From Guillardia theta CCMP2712 (taxonomy: Eukaryota > Cryptophyceae > Pyrenomonadales > Geminigeraceae): 64,000 nt of DNA. Shown one piece after another: positions 13,512-24,708 of the stretch. A program made the translations under genes and the position numbers. Below the pieces are notes generated by a model. That model worked only from the letters and a program-made list of their open reading frames with translations, did no database searches and was not told the DNA's origin. The DNA lies in the NCBI RefSeq assembly GCF_000315625.1, contig NW_005434541.1, positions 95,941 to 159,940 of the forward strand. The letters run 5' to 3'. How positions within the stretch are numbered: the first letter of the stretch is position 1; every line of letters begins with the position of its first letter.

Positions 13512-13660
13512 CCTCTCTCTCTCTCTCTCTCTTCTCTTACCTCTCTCGCCCAGGCCGAGCATGGCATGTTCCTCCGGATGGCGATACTGACAACGGTAAA
13601 GACCCTCGGCCGCTGCTCTGCTCGTCTGACTTGCTGGTTCAGATCCTGGGGAAAAGCTAG
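5854..13660 (+). CDS. CAD-type fusion: GATase-CPSase-pseudoDHOase-ATCase
   Basis: Multifunctional start of pyrimidine synthesis, about 2237 residues in the same order as animal CAD and fungal Ura2. Exons: 5854-6126, 6177-11378, 11492-11636, 11785-12137, 12184-12236, 12284-12355, 12487-12544, 12593-12685, 12738-12801, 12910-13069, 13130-13190, 13289-13408, 13554-13595, 13643-13660; all joins keep frame. The glutaminase has Cys262 (GICLGHQ) and His346/Glu348 (QFHPEA). Two CPSase ATP-grasp halves and a regulatory MGS-like segment follow. The dihydroorotase-like domain keeps HVHVRDPG (His1476, His1478) but has Cys1560, Arg1595, Ala1619 and His1691 where the carboxylated Lys, two His and the Asp are expected, so it is probably inactive. 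ATCase motifs are intact: [30 protein letters not shown]. The third exon (linker) begins after a GC-AG intron. A separate dihydroorotase must exist elsewhere if the pathway is complete. Confidence 0.95.
13435..13540. repeat. (CT)n microsatellite inside a CAD-type gene intron
   Basis: CT run within the intron 13409-13553 of the ATCase part; it serves as an extended pyrimidine tract before the CCCAG acceptor. Confidence 0.9.
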
Positions 13661-14091
13661 GCTCCCTCGACCATGTGATGCATTCTTAAGTTTGCGTTGT
13701 AATCCACTCTTTGATCTGTATTCCCCGACCTCTCTCTGCTCCTCTCCCGCCCTTTCGTCTCGTCTCGCCAGTCAGTGAGAGGAAGGAGAGTAGCGACCAT
13801 TACAACTGCCATGCTGTTTCCAAGAGGCGAAATGCTCAGAATAACTCTGATTCATGGGTGGAAAATGAAGCTGGAGATGTTGTGTAGGCGGCAGATTTCA
13901 TTCACATGGATGGGCGAAAGGAGGAGAAGTGAATGCGGTGATGAGAAGGACGATGGCAACAACTAACGGGACGAAAACTTCAGAGTTGAACTTGACCCCA
14001 TCTCACCATATCACATCGCACGACATCACATCTCATTGTTATGGCATTAAATCTAATCACTGACGTCTGATGTCTCATCTCTCATCTCTCA

Positions 14092-14205
14092 TCTCTGATT
14101 GTTTATCTCTGATTGTTTATCTCTGATTGTTTATCTCTGATTGTTTATCTCTGATTGTTTATCTCTGATTGTTTATCTTTGATTGTTTATCTCTGATTGT
14201 TTATC
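14092..14205. repeat. 14-bp tandem repeat
   Basis: About eight copies of TCTCTGATTGTTTA with single-base variants, following three shorter ATCTCTC copies. Not in a recognised gene. Confidence 0.9.
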
Positions 14206-14417
14206 GCTCATCGCCATCTCGCTCTTTTCTGTCGCATGGTTTTGCTTCCAATCCCACAGCTGACCTGGGGTGGTCAAGGAATCCAGGGTTTGGGCTCTTC
14301 AAAAGGGTGGGTATGATTAAGAGAATGAGGGGGTGGGGGTAGAGAATACAACGGGTAGTAAAATCTCAGCAGAAAGCAGGCGTTGCAGTTGTCGGAAATG
14401 AAATGCAGATGAACGAG

Positions 14418-14663
14418 TGGAGAGGAGAGGAGAGGAGAGGAGGGGAGAGGAGAGGAGAGGAGAGGAGAGGAGAGGAGAGGAGAGGAGAGGAGGGGAGAGG
14501 AGAGGAGAGGAGAGGAGAGGAGAGGAGAGGAGAGGAGAGGAGAGGAGAGGAGAGGAGAGGAGAGGAGAGGAGAGGAGGGGAGAGGAGAGGAGAGGAGAGG
14601 AGAGGAGAGGAGAGGAGAGGAGAGGAGAGGAGAGGAGAGGAGAGGAGAGGAGAGGAGAGGAGA
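14418..14663. repeat. (AGAGG)n purine satellite
   Basis: About 245 bp of pentameric AGAGG repeats with a few AGGGG variants, all purine on the + strand. Open frames across it are repeat artefacts. Confidence 0.95.
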
Positions 14664-14879
14664 AGAGATAGAAGAGAGGTGGGTGTCATGAACACAGAAG
14701 GGGTTTGATGTTCACGATGAACTCCAGCCGCTAGAACAATCTGAGATCCTCCTCCTCCTCCTCCTCCTTCTGCTTCCGCTTCTTCTCCTTCTGCTTCAGA
14801 CAGAAGGGAAGATAGTCAAGTCAGATGAAAACCTCTTAATTGCTGCTGAGCGAAGTATCAAAATTTGTTGAGTTCCATC

Positions 14880-17800
14880 ATGAACTTCCCGACCATTCGT
14901 GAGAATCAACATGAGAACGCGTTTGGGATGGCGATGGCGAGGATGGGAGATATGTTTGGAACGAAGAAGGCGGGCTCTCTCTGGAAGAACACCACAGCAC
15001 AGCATCATAAGCTCAAGGAGCTGGAGCTTTCAAACCTTGACCAGCTCAAAGACTGCTTCTTTCGTATCAATCACTCCGGTGGGCTTGATCCACAGCAGTT
15101 TGTTGAGGCGTAAGTAGCCTCCTCCTCCTCCTCCTCCCCCTCACCCTCACCTTCCTCCTCCTCCTCCTCCTCCTCCTCTCTCCCGCCTGATGTGCTGCAG
15201 ATTCAAGACGGTCTTCCCTCCCTGGAGCCGAGCAGTCGATCCTGCTGTCTCCCGATTCTGGCTCTCACGCTTGTACCCCCTCCCCTTAACCTTAAACCCT
15301 TCGCTGACTCGCGTGTCGCAGCTTCTCCAAGATAGACGCGAACGGGGATGGACGGGTTTCATGGGAAGAGTTCTCTGACTACGTGCTCTCCGAATCCCTC
15401 CAGCGTAGCGAACAGCTCCATGATGGGTTGGAGTTCAAGATCTTTGATGACCCACAGCAAGGTACATCCTCCTCCTCTACCTCCTCTTCCTCTTCCTCTT
15501 CCTCTTCCTCTTCCTCTTCTACCTCCTCCTCCTCCTCCTCTTCCTCCCATGCTCCTTCTTCTCCACCTCCTCGAGACTCACTTGCAGTGCAGACGAGGAG
15601 GGTTCGACACAAAACCATCACCGCGACATGATACTGGGTATCGCTTACCTCAAGGAGCTGAAGCGATATGTCACCTGCAGCAAGGACGGCACCGTCAAGT
15701 CCTGGAGCAGCAGCAGCCGCAGGCTCATCGCTACCCTCGTCGTCTCTCACTCCAAGTGCAAGACATGGGCGACCTGCTGCTGCGAGATGGGAGGGCTCAA
15801 CGTGCCGAGCCTGACGCAAGGAGCTCTGGCTGTCTGCACGTCCTCGAGGAAGCTCATCGTCATCGACGTCAAGGGCTTCCACAGCGTTCACACCATCGAG
15901 CTGCCGGAGAGCATGATCCCCTTGTGCTGTACCTCGTTCCACGTAAGCAAGGGGCAAAGGCAGGAGGACAAGGCTCAAGGCTACGAGCACTTGCTGGCTG
16001 TGGGAGACGAGGAGGGGAAGGTGACGGTGATCAAACAGTCTCCTCGGCTCTTGAGCGTAACGAGAGTCCAAGAGCTGGACCCGTTGGTCCTCAAGCAGCA
16101 CCAGGACCACGTCACTTACTGCTCCTACATCCGCACGCTCGACACCATCCTGTCCACCTCCCTGGACGGGTCCATCTGCCTGTACGAGATCCCCTCCAAG
16201 CAGACGAAGCGCTTCAAGGGTCATGCTAAGCCTGTCTTCTGCGCCGTCTTCTGCACTAACTTCAACTACGTGGCCTCGGGTGGGCAGGAGCGGGTGATCA
16301 TCCTGTGGAACCCGTACACGCTGAAGCGCATCACGTCGCTGCACGGGCACAACGCGTGTATCACCTCAATCGTGTTCAACGCCAAGCACAGCCACATCAT
16401 CAGCATCTCCTCCGACAAGGACGTGATGGTGTGGGACCCCAAGACCTACCAGCTCCTCCTGCGCGTGAAGGACCAGAATGTCTACAGACCAGAAAACGAG
16501 TTCTCATGCGCGTACTGGAACGAGAGCGAGACGCGGCTGGTGGTGGGTCACTCGAAGCTGCAAGTTCGACCGTACAAGGGAGACCTCAAGGATAGCAACC
16601 TGAGCCTCGCATCTCATAAAGCTCCCATCGTCGCTGCCATGCAGAACTCCGTCTTTCAGAACATCATCACCGTCGACTACCTGGGCCTCGTCATCGTCTG
16701 GAGCCTCGACGACGGCGAGCAGATCACGGCGTTCAAGTGCAAGCAGAGCAAGAGCTTTGACACGACGGCAGTCTCCTTTGACATCACGACTAGGCGACTC
16801 ATCCTAGGAAGCGCCCACGGGAAGGTGTACATCTTCAACTGGAACAGCGGGGTGAAGCTCAACGAGCTTGTGAGCGATGCCGAGAAGGAGATCACTTGCA
16901 TCTCCTTCTGCGAGGCGAGTCAGCGGACCTGTACTGTCGCGGCAGGATGGGACAGAAAGATCTACCTGTGGATCGATCCTCCCGACACCTTCCACCAGCA
17001 GCCCATGAAGCGCATCGACCTCATGACCTCCATGGACGTCATGCGCATGGTCTGGATCCAGCCCATCGGCACCCTCGCGCTCGCCATGTACGACGGGAGC
17101 CTGCGAACCTGGTCGACGGTCGGGTCATGGAAGAAGGGCATCACGATCAAGCTCAAAGAGGCGGAAGACGCGACGTTTGAGAACCAAGGCTCGGCCGCCA
17201 TCAACTGCATCACGTGGATGAAGAAGGCGGAGACGAAGGAGCCTTTCTTCGCGACCGCCCACATGGACGGCATGATCCGACTGTGGCAGCCGCAGGACGG
17301 GAAGCAGCTGGGAGTCTTCGAGGCGGGCCATCGCGATCGTAAGATCAACGTGGACGGGAGCCGAACGGTGCTGCCTGCCATCGTCATGGACGTGGACCGG
17401 GAGAACCACCTGATGATCACTGGCGACGGGGTCGGGCAGGTGCGCGGAAGCGACTGCAGCAGCGTGTGCAAGCGGCTGGTCAAGCTGAAGATCAAAGTGG
17501 TCGAGGCTGCCGAGCTGCCAGCTGCTGACGCCAACGGGTTCTCCGACCCATACGCCATCCTGCACGTGAACAAGAAGAAGTTTCAGACGGAGGTTGTCTT
17601 GAAGGACCTCAATCCCGTGTGGGAGCAGGAGTTCGAGGTCGAGCTCGGGCTGTTCGACGAGAGCCAAGTCAACGCAACGGCCACGGCGATCTACATCCAA
17701 GTGCTGGATCAAGACAAGTTCGGCAGCGATGACCTCCTCGGTATCCTCCACATCGACACGGCCCTGGTGCAGGAGGGTCGCATCCACGACGCCTGGTATC

Positions 17801-19527
17801 CTTTGGAGGACCCGGAACCGGAGCTGAACAACTACAACGGCAAGTACGGGAGGATCCGCTTGCAGATGTCGCTGGAGGTGATGTGGAACAGCCCGAGCGT
17901 GATGTTCGAGTGGCAGGCGCACGAGGAGGAGCTAGTGTTCATCGCGATCTCTCAGTCCAGCGAGAGCTCCAAGTCGCTCATGGTAACGTGCGCCAAAGAC
18001 AACTACGTGAAGCTCTGGACCATGAGCGGAGTTCTCATCGGATGCTTCGGGCATGACGTCTGGACGATCCAGCTGATCAAAGAAGCGATCACGCACGGGG
18101 CTGAGAGGCAGGCCCAGCTGATCCTCAACGAGAGGATGAGGCACGAGCTCGAGGAGCAGCAGCTTCGCAAGTGGAATGAGGAGCTGAGAAAGAACCAGGA
18201 GGACGCGCGACGACTGGAGGAGGAGCGCCAGCAGATGCTCGAGTACAGGGCGGCCAAGGTCGCAGACCGGGAGAAGCGAGAGGAGTACATCCGCGTGCTG
18301 GAGGAGTCGAACAATGTCAACGACCGGATCTACTCCAAGATCCTCCGCACTGGAATCCCCGAGGACACCTACCAGATTCTCAGCCAGCCGCTGCTGGACT
18401 CCATCATCGAAGGCAAGGGAAGGCCGACGGACTGGCGGTTCGCCATGGGCAGAACAGTCAGACCGCACGACGACGATGCTGCTGCGCTGCCTGCCAGGAG
18501 ACGCCCACCTGTTGCAGAGCCCAGCAGACCGACGGGCTTGTCATTTGAGAGCGCCTACGCCAGCTACACGCTGACAGACGTTGACAACATTCCCTGGCAA
18601 GACCAGGCGAGCGAGCCCAGCACCATCCCTCGACGCCCCCACAACACTGTCGCTGCTCTCTATGAGAGTCAGGACGGAGAGCAGCCCGCGGGCGGCAAAA
18701 TAAACTTCAACGAGGCGGTCAACTCTGCTGGTGCTGGCGGCTCTGCTGGAGCTGGCGGGATGGCCAGCAAGGTCGAGCATCTGCTTGCAAGCCCGTCGCT
18801 TGTGTCGGAGGCGAACAGAGTCTTGAGCTCTACAGAGAACAGGACGGAGACGATCAAGCCGAGGGTGGTCGGAGCTCTCGAGCCGCAGGGCCTGAGCAGC
18901 AACGTGAGGAAACTGCTGACGACAAGCCTGCCGACAACGAGGCCGCGAGGGTCGTGGACCTTCGACGAGATCACCTTGAAGGAAAGCGGGCAGGGGAGGA
19001 TGCGACGTCAGATTCCGCGCTTTGACCTCTCGGCGATCAACCAGGATCGGGATAGAACAGCAGCCGAAGCTGCATCCTCCAAGATGGAATCAAGCCACCT
19101 CTGGAGCCGATCCTCCTTGACTCCTGAGTCAGACTACAGGAACAGACCGGAATCTTGGCGGATGCCTTACAGTCCCGGCATGGGAGCAGAGGGTCGGCCT
19201 CACTCGCTCCTGGTGTCGGTGGAGGACGAGAGCTCGAGGGCGACAGGCTTGTCTCTTCGTGAGTTCGACTCTAGACCGCCGACTACTCCCCGGGTCGTGC
19301 GAGTGAAGAAGCTTGACCTCAGCAACCTCCGGCCCAGCGCCCAGCAGCATCGTACTCCACACCCCCCCTCAGCTGGACTGTCCACAGCGAGGACAAGGCC
19401 GCAAACTTCAAGGATGGCCTCCAGCAGGCTGGGAGAAGAGAAGAAGCCATCTAACTCGAGCTCGTCCATCCCTCGCCATCGCTTGCGGCCCTTCACAGCA
19501 AGAGACGGGAAATTCCGAGGGAGTTAG
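14880..19527 (+). CDS. EF-hand/WD40 axonemal-type protein with inserted C2 domain
   Basis: About 1458 residues from four exons: 14880-15109, 15201-15272, 15322-15461, 15593-19527. The N-terminal third of the first 150 residues forms an EF-hand pair: a degenerate hand (FRINHSGGLDPQQF) and a good one (KIDANGDGRVSWEEF). The phrase HRDMI and SKDGTVKSW then open a long WD40 array with YVASGGQERVIILWNP and IISISSDKDVMVWDP. This order matches the WDR49/CFAP337 group of ciliary proteins. Unusually, a C2 domain (IKVVEAAELPAADANGFSDP, then LNPVWEQEFEV) interrupts the array at about 17470-17860, after which a last WD repeat follows (VTCAKDNYVKLWTMSG). A charged coiled-coil and a long Ser/Pro/Arg-rich tail end the protein. 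The ciliary role is inferred from architecture. Confidence 0.85.
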
Positions 19528-19669
19528 GGGGGTGAGGAGGCTGAGGAGGAGGAATATGAGAACAATTTAAAAGATCCAGTGAATTAAAACAAATGTGACG
19601 ATGAGATAAAACAGGATAGCACAAAATTATCTTCTCTTCGCACAATCTTCTTCTCCTCCTCAATCTGCT

Positions 19670-20500
19670 CTACCATTCGCCATTGTTGTTGTCGTCTGAC
19701 CCGCACGCGACTCGATGGCGCAAGCTCGGAAGCTCCTTGTCATCACCGGCATGATAGCTCGAGCCGCATCGCCATCCTTCAGTGTCTTCCGTGGCCATCA
19801 CGACGAAATCATTCCGCCTTGCCTCCTGTTGTATCGCATGCGAAGACCACAAGGAGAAGGCGCTGCCGTGCGGGTTGTATACGTTCGCCTCATGGCTGTT
19901 TCGAGTGACCTTCCTTCCAGGGAGCTCCTTTCCCACCCACCACGCTGACGAAGAGACTCTGCCGGACTCTCCGCCCTTGTCCTTCTTGTCCAGATGATCC
20001 AACGGCCTCGACAGCTGATCGTTGATCCGCCTCATGCCATGTTCCACAGTGTCCAAGACAGAGATCGAGCTCGGAAGTCGCGAGCCGACGAGAGCATTCA
20101 CCTCCTCGCTGCCATCAACGGCTCTCGGCCGGCTAAGTCCGAGGGACAGACAAGCTTTCTGCCTTACGCTCGCTGCTTCTGTTTCATTCATGAGCTGCCA
20201 TGAAGTATGAACCCCACGAATCGAAGCGAACACTCCCCCTCCAGTGCCATATCGCATTCCCTGCCCCCATGATGCGATGGCGTTCTTCGTTGCCACGTCA
20301 GACCCGTACGAGCAGTTAGCGGTGCCGCGAGGGACGTTGTCCCATGCCGAAGTCGCAGCAGCTGTGACACAAGTCGGAGAGGCCTCGTGCACTTGCGCTT
20401 GAGGCGGGGAGCCCAACCTTGGCTGCGTCATCTCCAGCCCCTCCCCCTGAGCCAGCGACATGTTGGTGGGAAGCTTGCAAGGCCATGGGCCACGTGTCAT
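19670..20500 (-). CDS. hypothetical single-exon protein
   Basis: Open frame of about 276 residues from the first ATG at 20500. I do not recognise a domain. It is low in hydrophobic segments and rich in Ser, Gly, Asn and Arg, ending in a run of Asp/Asn. Its 3' end lies 140 bp from the stop of the convergent WD40 gene. The frame is long for this base composition and the GC3-like pattern is plausible, but no homology supports it, so it could be spurious. Confidence 0.4.
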   Translation of the reverse strand: MTRGPWPCKLPTNMSLAQGEGLEMTQPRLGSPPQAQVHEASPTCVTAAATSAWDNVPRGTANCSYGSDVATKNAIASWGQGMRYGTGGGVFASIRGVHTSWQLMNETEAASVRQKACLSLGLSRPRAVDGSEEVNALVGSRLPSSISVLDTVEHGMRRINDQLSRPLDHLDKKDKGGESGRVSSSAWWVGKELPGRKVTRNSHEANVYNPHGSAFSLWSSHAIQQEARRNDFVVMATEDTEGWRCGSSYHAGDDKELPSLRHRVACGSDDNNNGEW

Positions 20501-20533
20501 TTTCGAGTAGATACAAACAAGGGAACAAAACAA

Positions 20534-22352
20534 AATCGAGAGTCTGATATGGAAGCTGATGAGCAGAAGCTTTCAGAACATACGAGCCCTGCAGATGGCT
20601 CTCCCCTTAGACGATGTCCTCCTCTCCTTCTACTTGATGTCGCTCCTACTACTCTAGCTTCGAACCCCTTGACTTCTCACACTGCCATGAAACGGCCCCT
20701 CACCCTGTAGCTGCAACACAACCCCACCGGTTACCCTACCACCCACCTCCGATACACCTGCACACCCATCAGATGCTTTCCCTACCCCTTCTTTGAAACA
20801 AGTACCCTATCTTATCCCTCATTTCTCCAGTATAATCACCGGGTACTATTTACCCCCACCCACTATTTTTGGATGACTTCTCCAGGTTTGCACCTGCTGT
20901 TCACTCAGTTTCCACCCCCTTTCTGCCCCTTCGGTACCCGGACAGCATTTAAAATGAATTTATATAGTTTTTAGATCAGGTACCTTGCTAAAACTGATTT
21001 GACATATTTTCACTACCAAAAATACGTAATAATATTCTTATTAATTTTTTTCCTCAAGAATTCATAGAAAGGTTTTAAAAAATGATCCATAGTGTAAATT
21101 ATTTGATTGACACACAGTTGTGCACCAAGGATAATTTCAAATTTCCTTTGCAAGAAATAAATTGTTGAAATTAGCTGGTTGACTCTTTGAAATATATGAC
21201 TCCTCCCGCTCCCGAAAGCCAACATTTTAAAACTACTTTTGATATAATGCGTAGTGGAACGTTACTGTGTAACGTTTGAATTCCAACGAGTCGTAACGGC
21301 CCCATCTGTCTGCAGGGATGATGAGGGGATGTGGGCTTGGACCGAAGAGAGCGTGCGCATGGCTAGTTTAATCCGCGTCGGGGCTGGCGCAGCTATGGTG
21401 TACACCATCGCGGGGATGCCGCCAATGGCGAACGTTCCGATCATAGCCAGCACAAGAAGAGCGGCAGAGTCAGTCTTCAACGTCATGTTCAAGACAGCCA
21501 AGGGAACAGGAAGGTGAGAGCGCTTGCGGGGATGGAGCACAGGATGAGGTGTCTTGAAGCTCATGCATGGAGGATGTGTGGATGATGGGTGCAGTGAGTT
21601 GAAAGATTTAGCCTAGGCATAGCTTCATGACAAGCTTGGTAGCCCCATACAGGATGATTGACCACGTGCGCTGTCGAGAGGGGTTCCTTCAGAGCTGACC
21701 CGTTATGCCGCCCTGCTTCTGTTAACGCTGATCTGCAGAGCTGCATGGTATAGCGCGACAACACTCTTCGTCATGGTGTGTCCGGTACTTTTCATCATGG
21801 ACACAAGCGAGGCACCCTCTGATGCATCGGCGGCGTCGGCAGCTCTTCCACAGCCCGTAAAGGTTTGATTTGAGGGCTAGTATCAGAATTGCAGCAACCC
21901 GCTTTATCGGCATCAGCTGCAAAGAACCTGATCCTTAGATAATCATCTAACAGGATCGTCAAGAAATATTTGTGCACATACATGAGACAATCGGATTGAA
22001 GTTTTACTCGTTAGCAAATGAAAACAATCGTTGACTTTGTGCTTGGCGTCTCCAACTTCTTGTTACAAATGCGATTCCGTCCCTACGACGAATTCATCGA
22101 CTTCGACGAATGAGTCCTCAATCTGAATGTAGAAGAATAGCGAATAGCAAAATCTTTACAAGAGCTGTTCACAGCATATCTCAGCAGTTGTGATGAAGCT
22201 GAAGGGAGGTTGCAATAGTCATTGCAGATGAGTTAATCACTAGAACACCGGAGAGCAGTTCTTTCAGTCACTAAAAACACAAAGCCGAGTCAAGAAAGAT
22301 GATATATACAAGTAGATAAGGGAGATAGGGAAGAATTCCGAGGAGGAGAGCA
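20534..22352. other. intergenic, AT-rich with TACCC-rich stretch
   Basis: 20690-20930 is rich in TACCC/CACCC and GGTACC words; 20940-21245 is AT-rich. 21250-21520 has a short open frame with an ATG inside, but no recognisable product. 21520-22350 shows nothing I can name. Confidence 0.5.
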
Positions 22353-22608
22353 TCAACGGCGAGAGGTCAATCTGATCTTGAGGCCCTTCATGAATCTCCT
22401 GTTCGTTGCTCTGCCTAGTTCGAGGATGGTGCCTCTGTTCTCAAAACGCTTCAGCGGATTCTTGATGAGAGGTCTGCCACTGGGAGATGTCAGCCTAGTC
22501 GTCATGCTCTTAGACGGCGAAGAGAAAGCAGGGGATCGAGTTTGTTGTCGCTCACTACGATCTCTGCACTCTTCCTGCATGCCACTAAAATCAGCGATTG
22601 GATCTCAC

Positions 22609-23388
22609 TTACACAAGAACATGCACAACCTTGCTAACAACGAGCGTATCCTCCTTATGTGTCGTTGGTCTTGTCAGTTGTTCGACGGACTGGTCCAACA
22701 CTTTGCCAAGATGCTCTTGCGAGGTGGATATCTCGTCGAAATAGACAGACCCGCGGTAGTTCACATGCGAAATCCTCTTCTTCGATACCCGGATAGCAAG
22801 ACAGTCGTCTAGACAAGTCTGACTGCCATCCACCATGCTGATGCCGAAGGGGTCAAGGCAGAGATCTCGCTGGCTTGCCATGGGTGTTGCTGCTGAGTTC
22901 ATGTCTTCCTCAAAATAGCAGGTCATCAGCCTATCCCCATTTACTTTGGTTGTCACCATTGCAGGTTGCTCTTGTAAAACTTTCATCCACTCAACAACGA
23001 GCGTGTTGGTCGTAAACACCTTCCTGTATGAATTGTCTATACAAGAACGTACATCCGACGCGCATTCAACACAATGCACAAAGTCGGGATCGTTGCAACA
23101 TGATGCGCATGCCATGTGCTGGCAGGGCAAGGTCTTGGGCAAATGTTGTCCATGAATGCTGAAGAACCTGAGGCATCGGCAACATTTCGGCCATTCTTCA
23201 TGTCTTTGAGCATCTGATAGATCATCGCTTGTGAAGACCTTGAGCGGTGTGGGAGCGCAACTCAGATCTTGGCTGGTTTGAATCGGATTTCTCGTTTCGC
23301 GAGTTTTTTTCAATGCGTTTCCTTGCTGCTCCCTCTGCTTGAAGCATCTTCCCTGGGAAGGACAAGTTCGCGAATTTCTGCAAGGCAT
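22609..23388 (-). CDS. RING-finger protein
   Basis: About 259 residues from the ATG at 23388 (MPCRNSR). A C3HC4 RING is visible: CCRC, then LPCQHMACASCC, then HCVEC, which in the family binds two zincs and recruits an E2 ubiquitin enzyme. The part after the RING (EWMKVLQEQPA onward) is unassigned. Near the stop a strong GTAAGTGAG donor could splice to a downstream frame ending at 22353, adding about 75 basic residues, but the intron would be only 28-38 nt, so I end the gene at 22609. E3 ligase activity is inferred from the RING alone. Confidence 0.65.
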   Translation of the reverse strand: MPCRNSRTCPSQGRCFKQREQQGNALKKTRETRNPIQTSQDLSCAPTPLKVFTSDDLSDAQRHEEWPKCCRCLRFFSIHGQHLPKTLPCQHMACASCCNDPDFVHCVECASDVRSCIDNSYRKVFTTNTLVVEWMKVLQEQPAMVTTKVNGDRLMTCYFEEDMNSAATPMASQRDLCLDPFGISMVDGSQTCLDDCLAIRVSKKRISHVNYRGSVYFDEISTSQEHLGKVLDQSVEQLTRPTTHKEDTLVVSKVVHVLV

Positions 23389-23564
23389 CTTGTTGATGGT
23401 TTCTACTTCACCAGCCCTCTGAACAACGAACAAATACAACAAGAAATGGGAATATCTCGTTGACTGCACTGGTATTCGCCGAGTAGATTTGAGATAACTG
23501 AACTAGGCATAAAGGGCAGTTCTCCCACCTAAAATCTCCTCTCTCCTCCCTCCACTTCTCTCCC

Positions 23565-23700
23565 TCCCATTTCCTGTCTCCTCTCTTCTCACTCCTGCTC
23601 CCTCCCCTCTGCTCTCTGCTCTCTGCTCTCCCCTCTCTCCTCTCTCCTCTCTCCTCTCTCCTCTCTCCTCTCTCCTCTCTCCTCTCTCCTCTCTCCTCCC
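23565..23700. repeat. (TCTCC)n pyrimidine repeat
   Basis: CTCTCCTCTCC and GCTCTCT repeats upstream of the RING gene. No coding content. Confidence 0.9.
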
Positions 23701-23964
23701 TCCCTGCTTCTAGTTCATCAGAAAAGAAGGGCAAATGGCGCATGGGTATTCCCGCCTTCAACAACCAAGCTTGCCTCACTAGATTTGAACTGTGATAGAA
23801 AAGGCAGAAACAGTTCATGTATCTTCTTTCTTAGTCATTATGTTTTTTAAAAAAAAGGCAGAGCCTATTAGTGAGCTCTCCATCCATGAAAGTTCAGTGC
23901 ATGCTCCCTTCTCCATGCCGCACAGGCTGTGTGCCGCAGTCATGTCTGCCGATCTATGACCGTC

Positions 23965-24020
23965 ATCTCTACCATCATCATCATCTCTACCATCATCATC
24001 ATCATCATCATCATCTCTGC

Positions 24021-24078
<58 letters not shown>

Positions 24079-24301
24079 GCAGTCTAGGTAGACGATGTGG
24101 CCGATNNNNNNNNNNNNNNNNNNNNNNNNNNNNNNNNNNNNNNNNNNNNNNNNNNNNNNNNNNNNNNNNNNNNNNNNNNNNNNNNNNNNNNNNNNNNNNN
24201 NNNNNATCATCATCATCATCTCCTCCACTATCATCGTCATCGTCATCTCTGCCATCATCATCATCATCATCATCTCCTCCACTATCATCATCATCACCAC
24301 C

Positions 24302-24332
<31 letters not shown>

Positions 24333-24343
24333 CCACCACCACC

Positions 24344-24374
<31 letters not shown>

Positions 24375-24530
24375 CCACCACCACCACCACCACCACCACC
24401 ACCACCACCACCACCACCAGCATGTTGATCTCCATCATCACCACCATCACCATCACCATCATCATCTACACCCTCATCCTTATCATTATCTCCATCATCA
24501 CATGTACTATGGAATAACTTTCTCGGACTT
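23965..24530. repeat. (ATC)n/(ACC)n trinucleotide tract with assembly gap
   Basis: Long CAT/ATC and CAC/ACC trinucleotide array. Positions 24106-24205 are 100 n, a conventional gap size, so the true length of the tract is unknown. Poly-His, poly-Asp and poly-Met frames across it are artefacts. Confidence 0.97.
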
Positions 24531-24708
24531 TGCAGGTATCATGCTACTGAGTTCGAAGTCTTACAGCAGACCTGGACGTGAATGTGACGGCCTGCCTCTT
24601 CGATTACTTGGAGGCCAGCCTCAATGCAGACTGGTCGGTGACCAGTGGGCAGAAGCAGCTATGACGTGTCGTTGAACAGGTCAAACAAGTCACTTTCCAT
24701 CGCTCGAG

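Larger units (their letters stand above)
13661..14879. other. intergenic, repeat-rich
   Basis: No gene seen between the CAD-type gene and the EF-hand/WD40 gene. It holds a 14-bp tandem repeat and a long purine satellite (listed separately), plus CTC/CTT-rich sequence at 14750-14800 just before the next gene. Confidence 0.7.

Noticed and set aside
15379-16350. 323-codon minus-strand frame with poly-Glu
   Set aside because: Shadow of the WD40 gene and of a CTC-rich intron; no domain and no splice logic.
21254-21517. 87-codon + strand frame
   Set aside because: Isolated, no domain or supporting exon found; mentioned only within the intergenic entry.
22353-22608. Extra C-terminal exon of the RING protein
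   Set aside because: Needs an intron of 28 nt, shorter than confident introns here (41 nt and more); kept only as an alternative.
23815-24675. Poly-His, poly-Asp and poly-Met frames
   Set aside because: Translations of a trinucleotide repeat that runs across the assembly gap.
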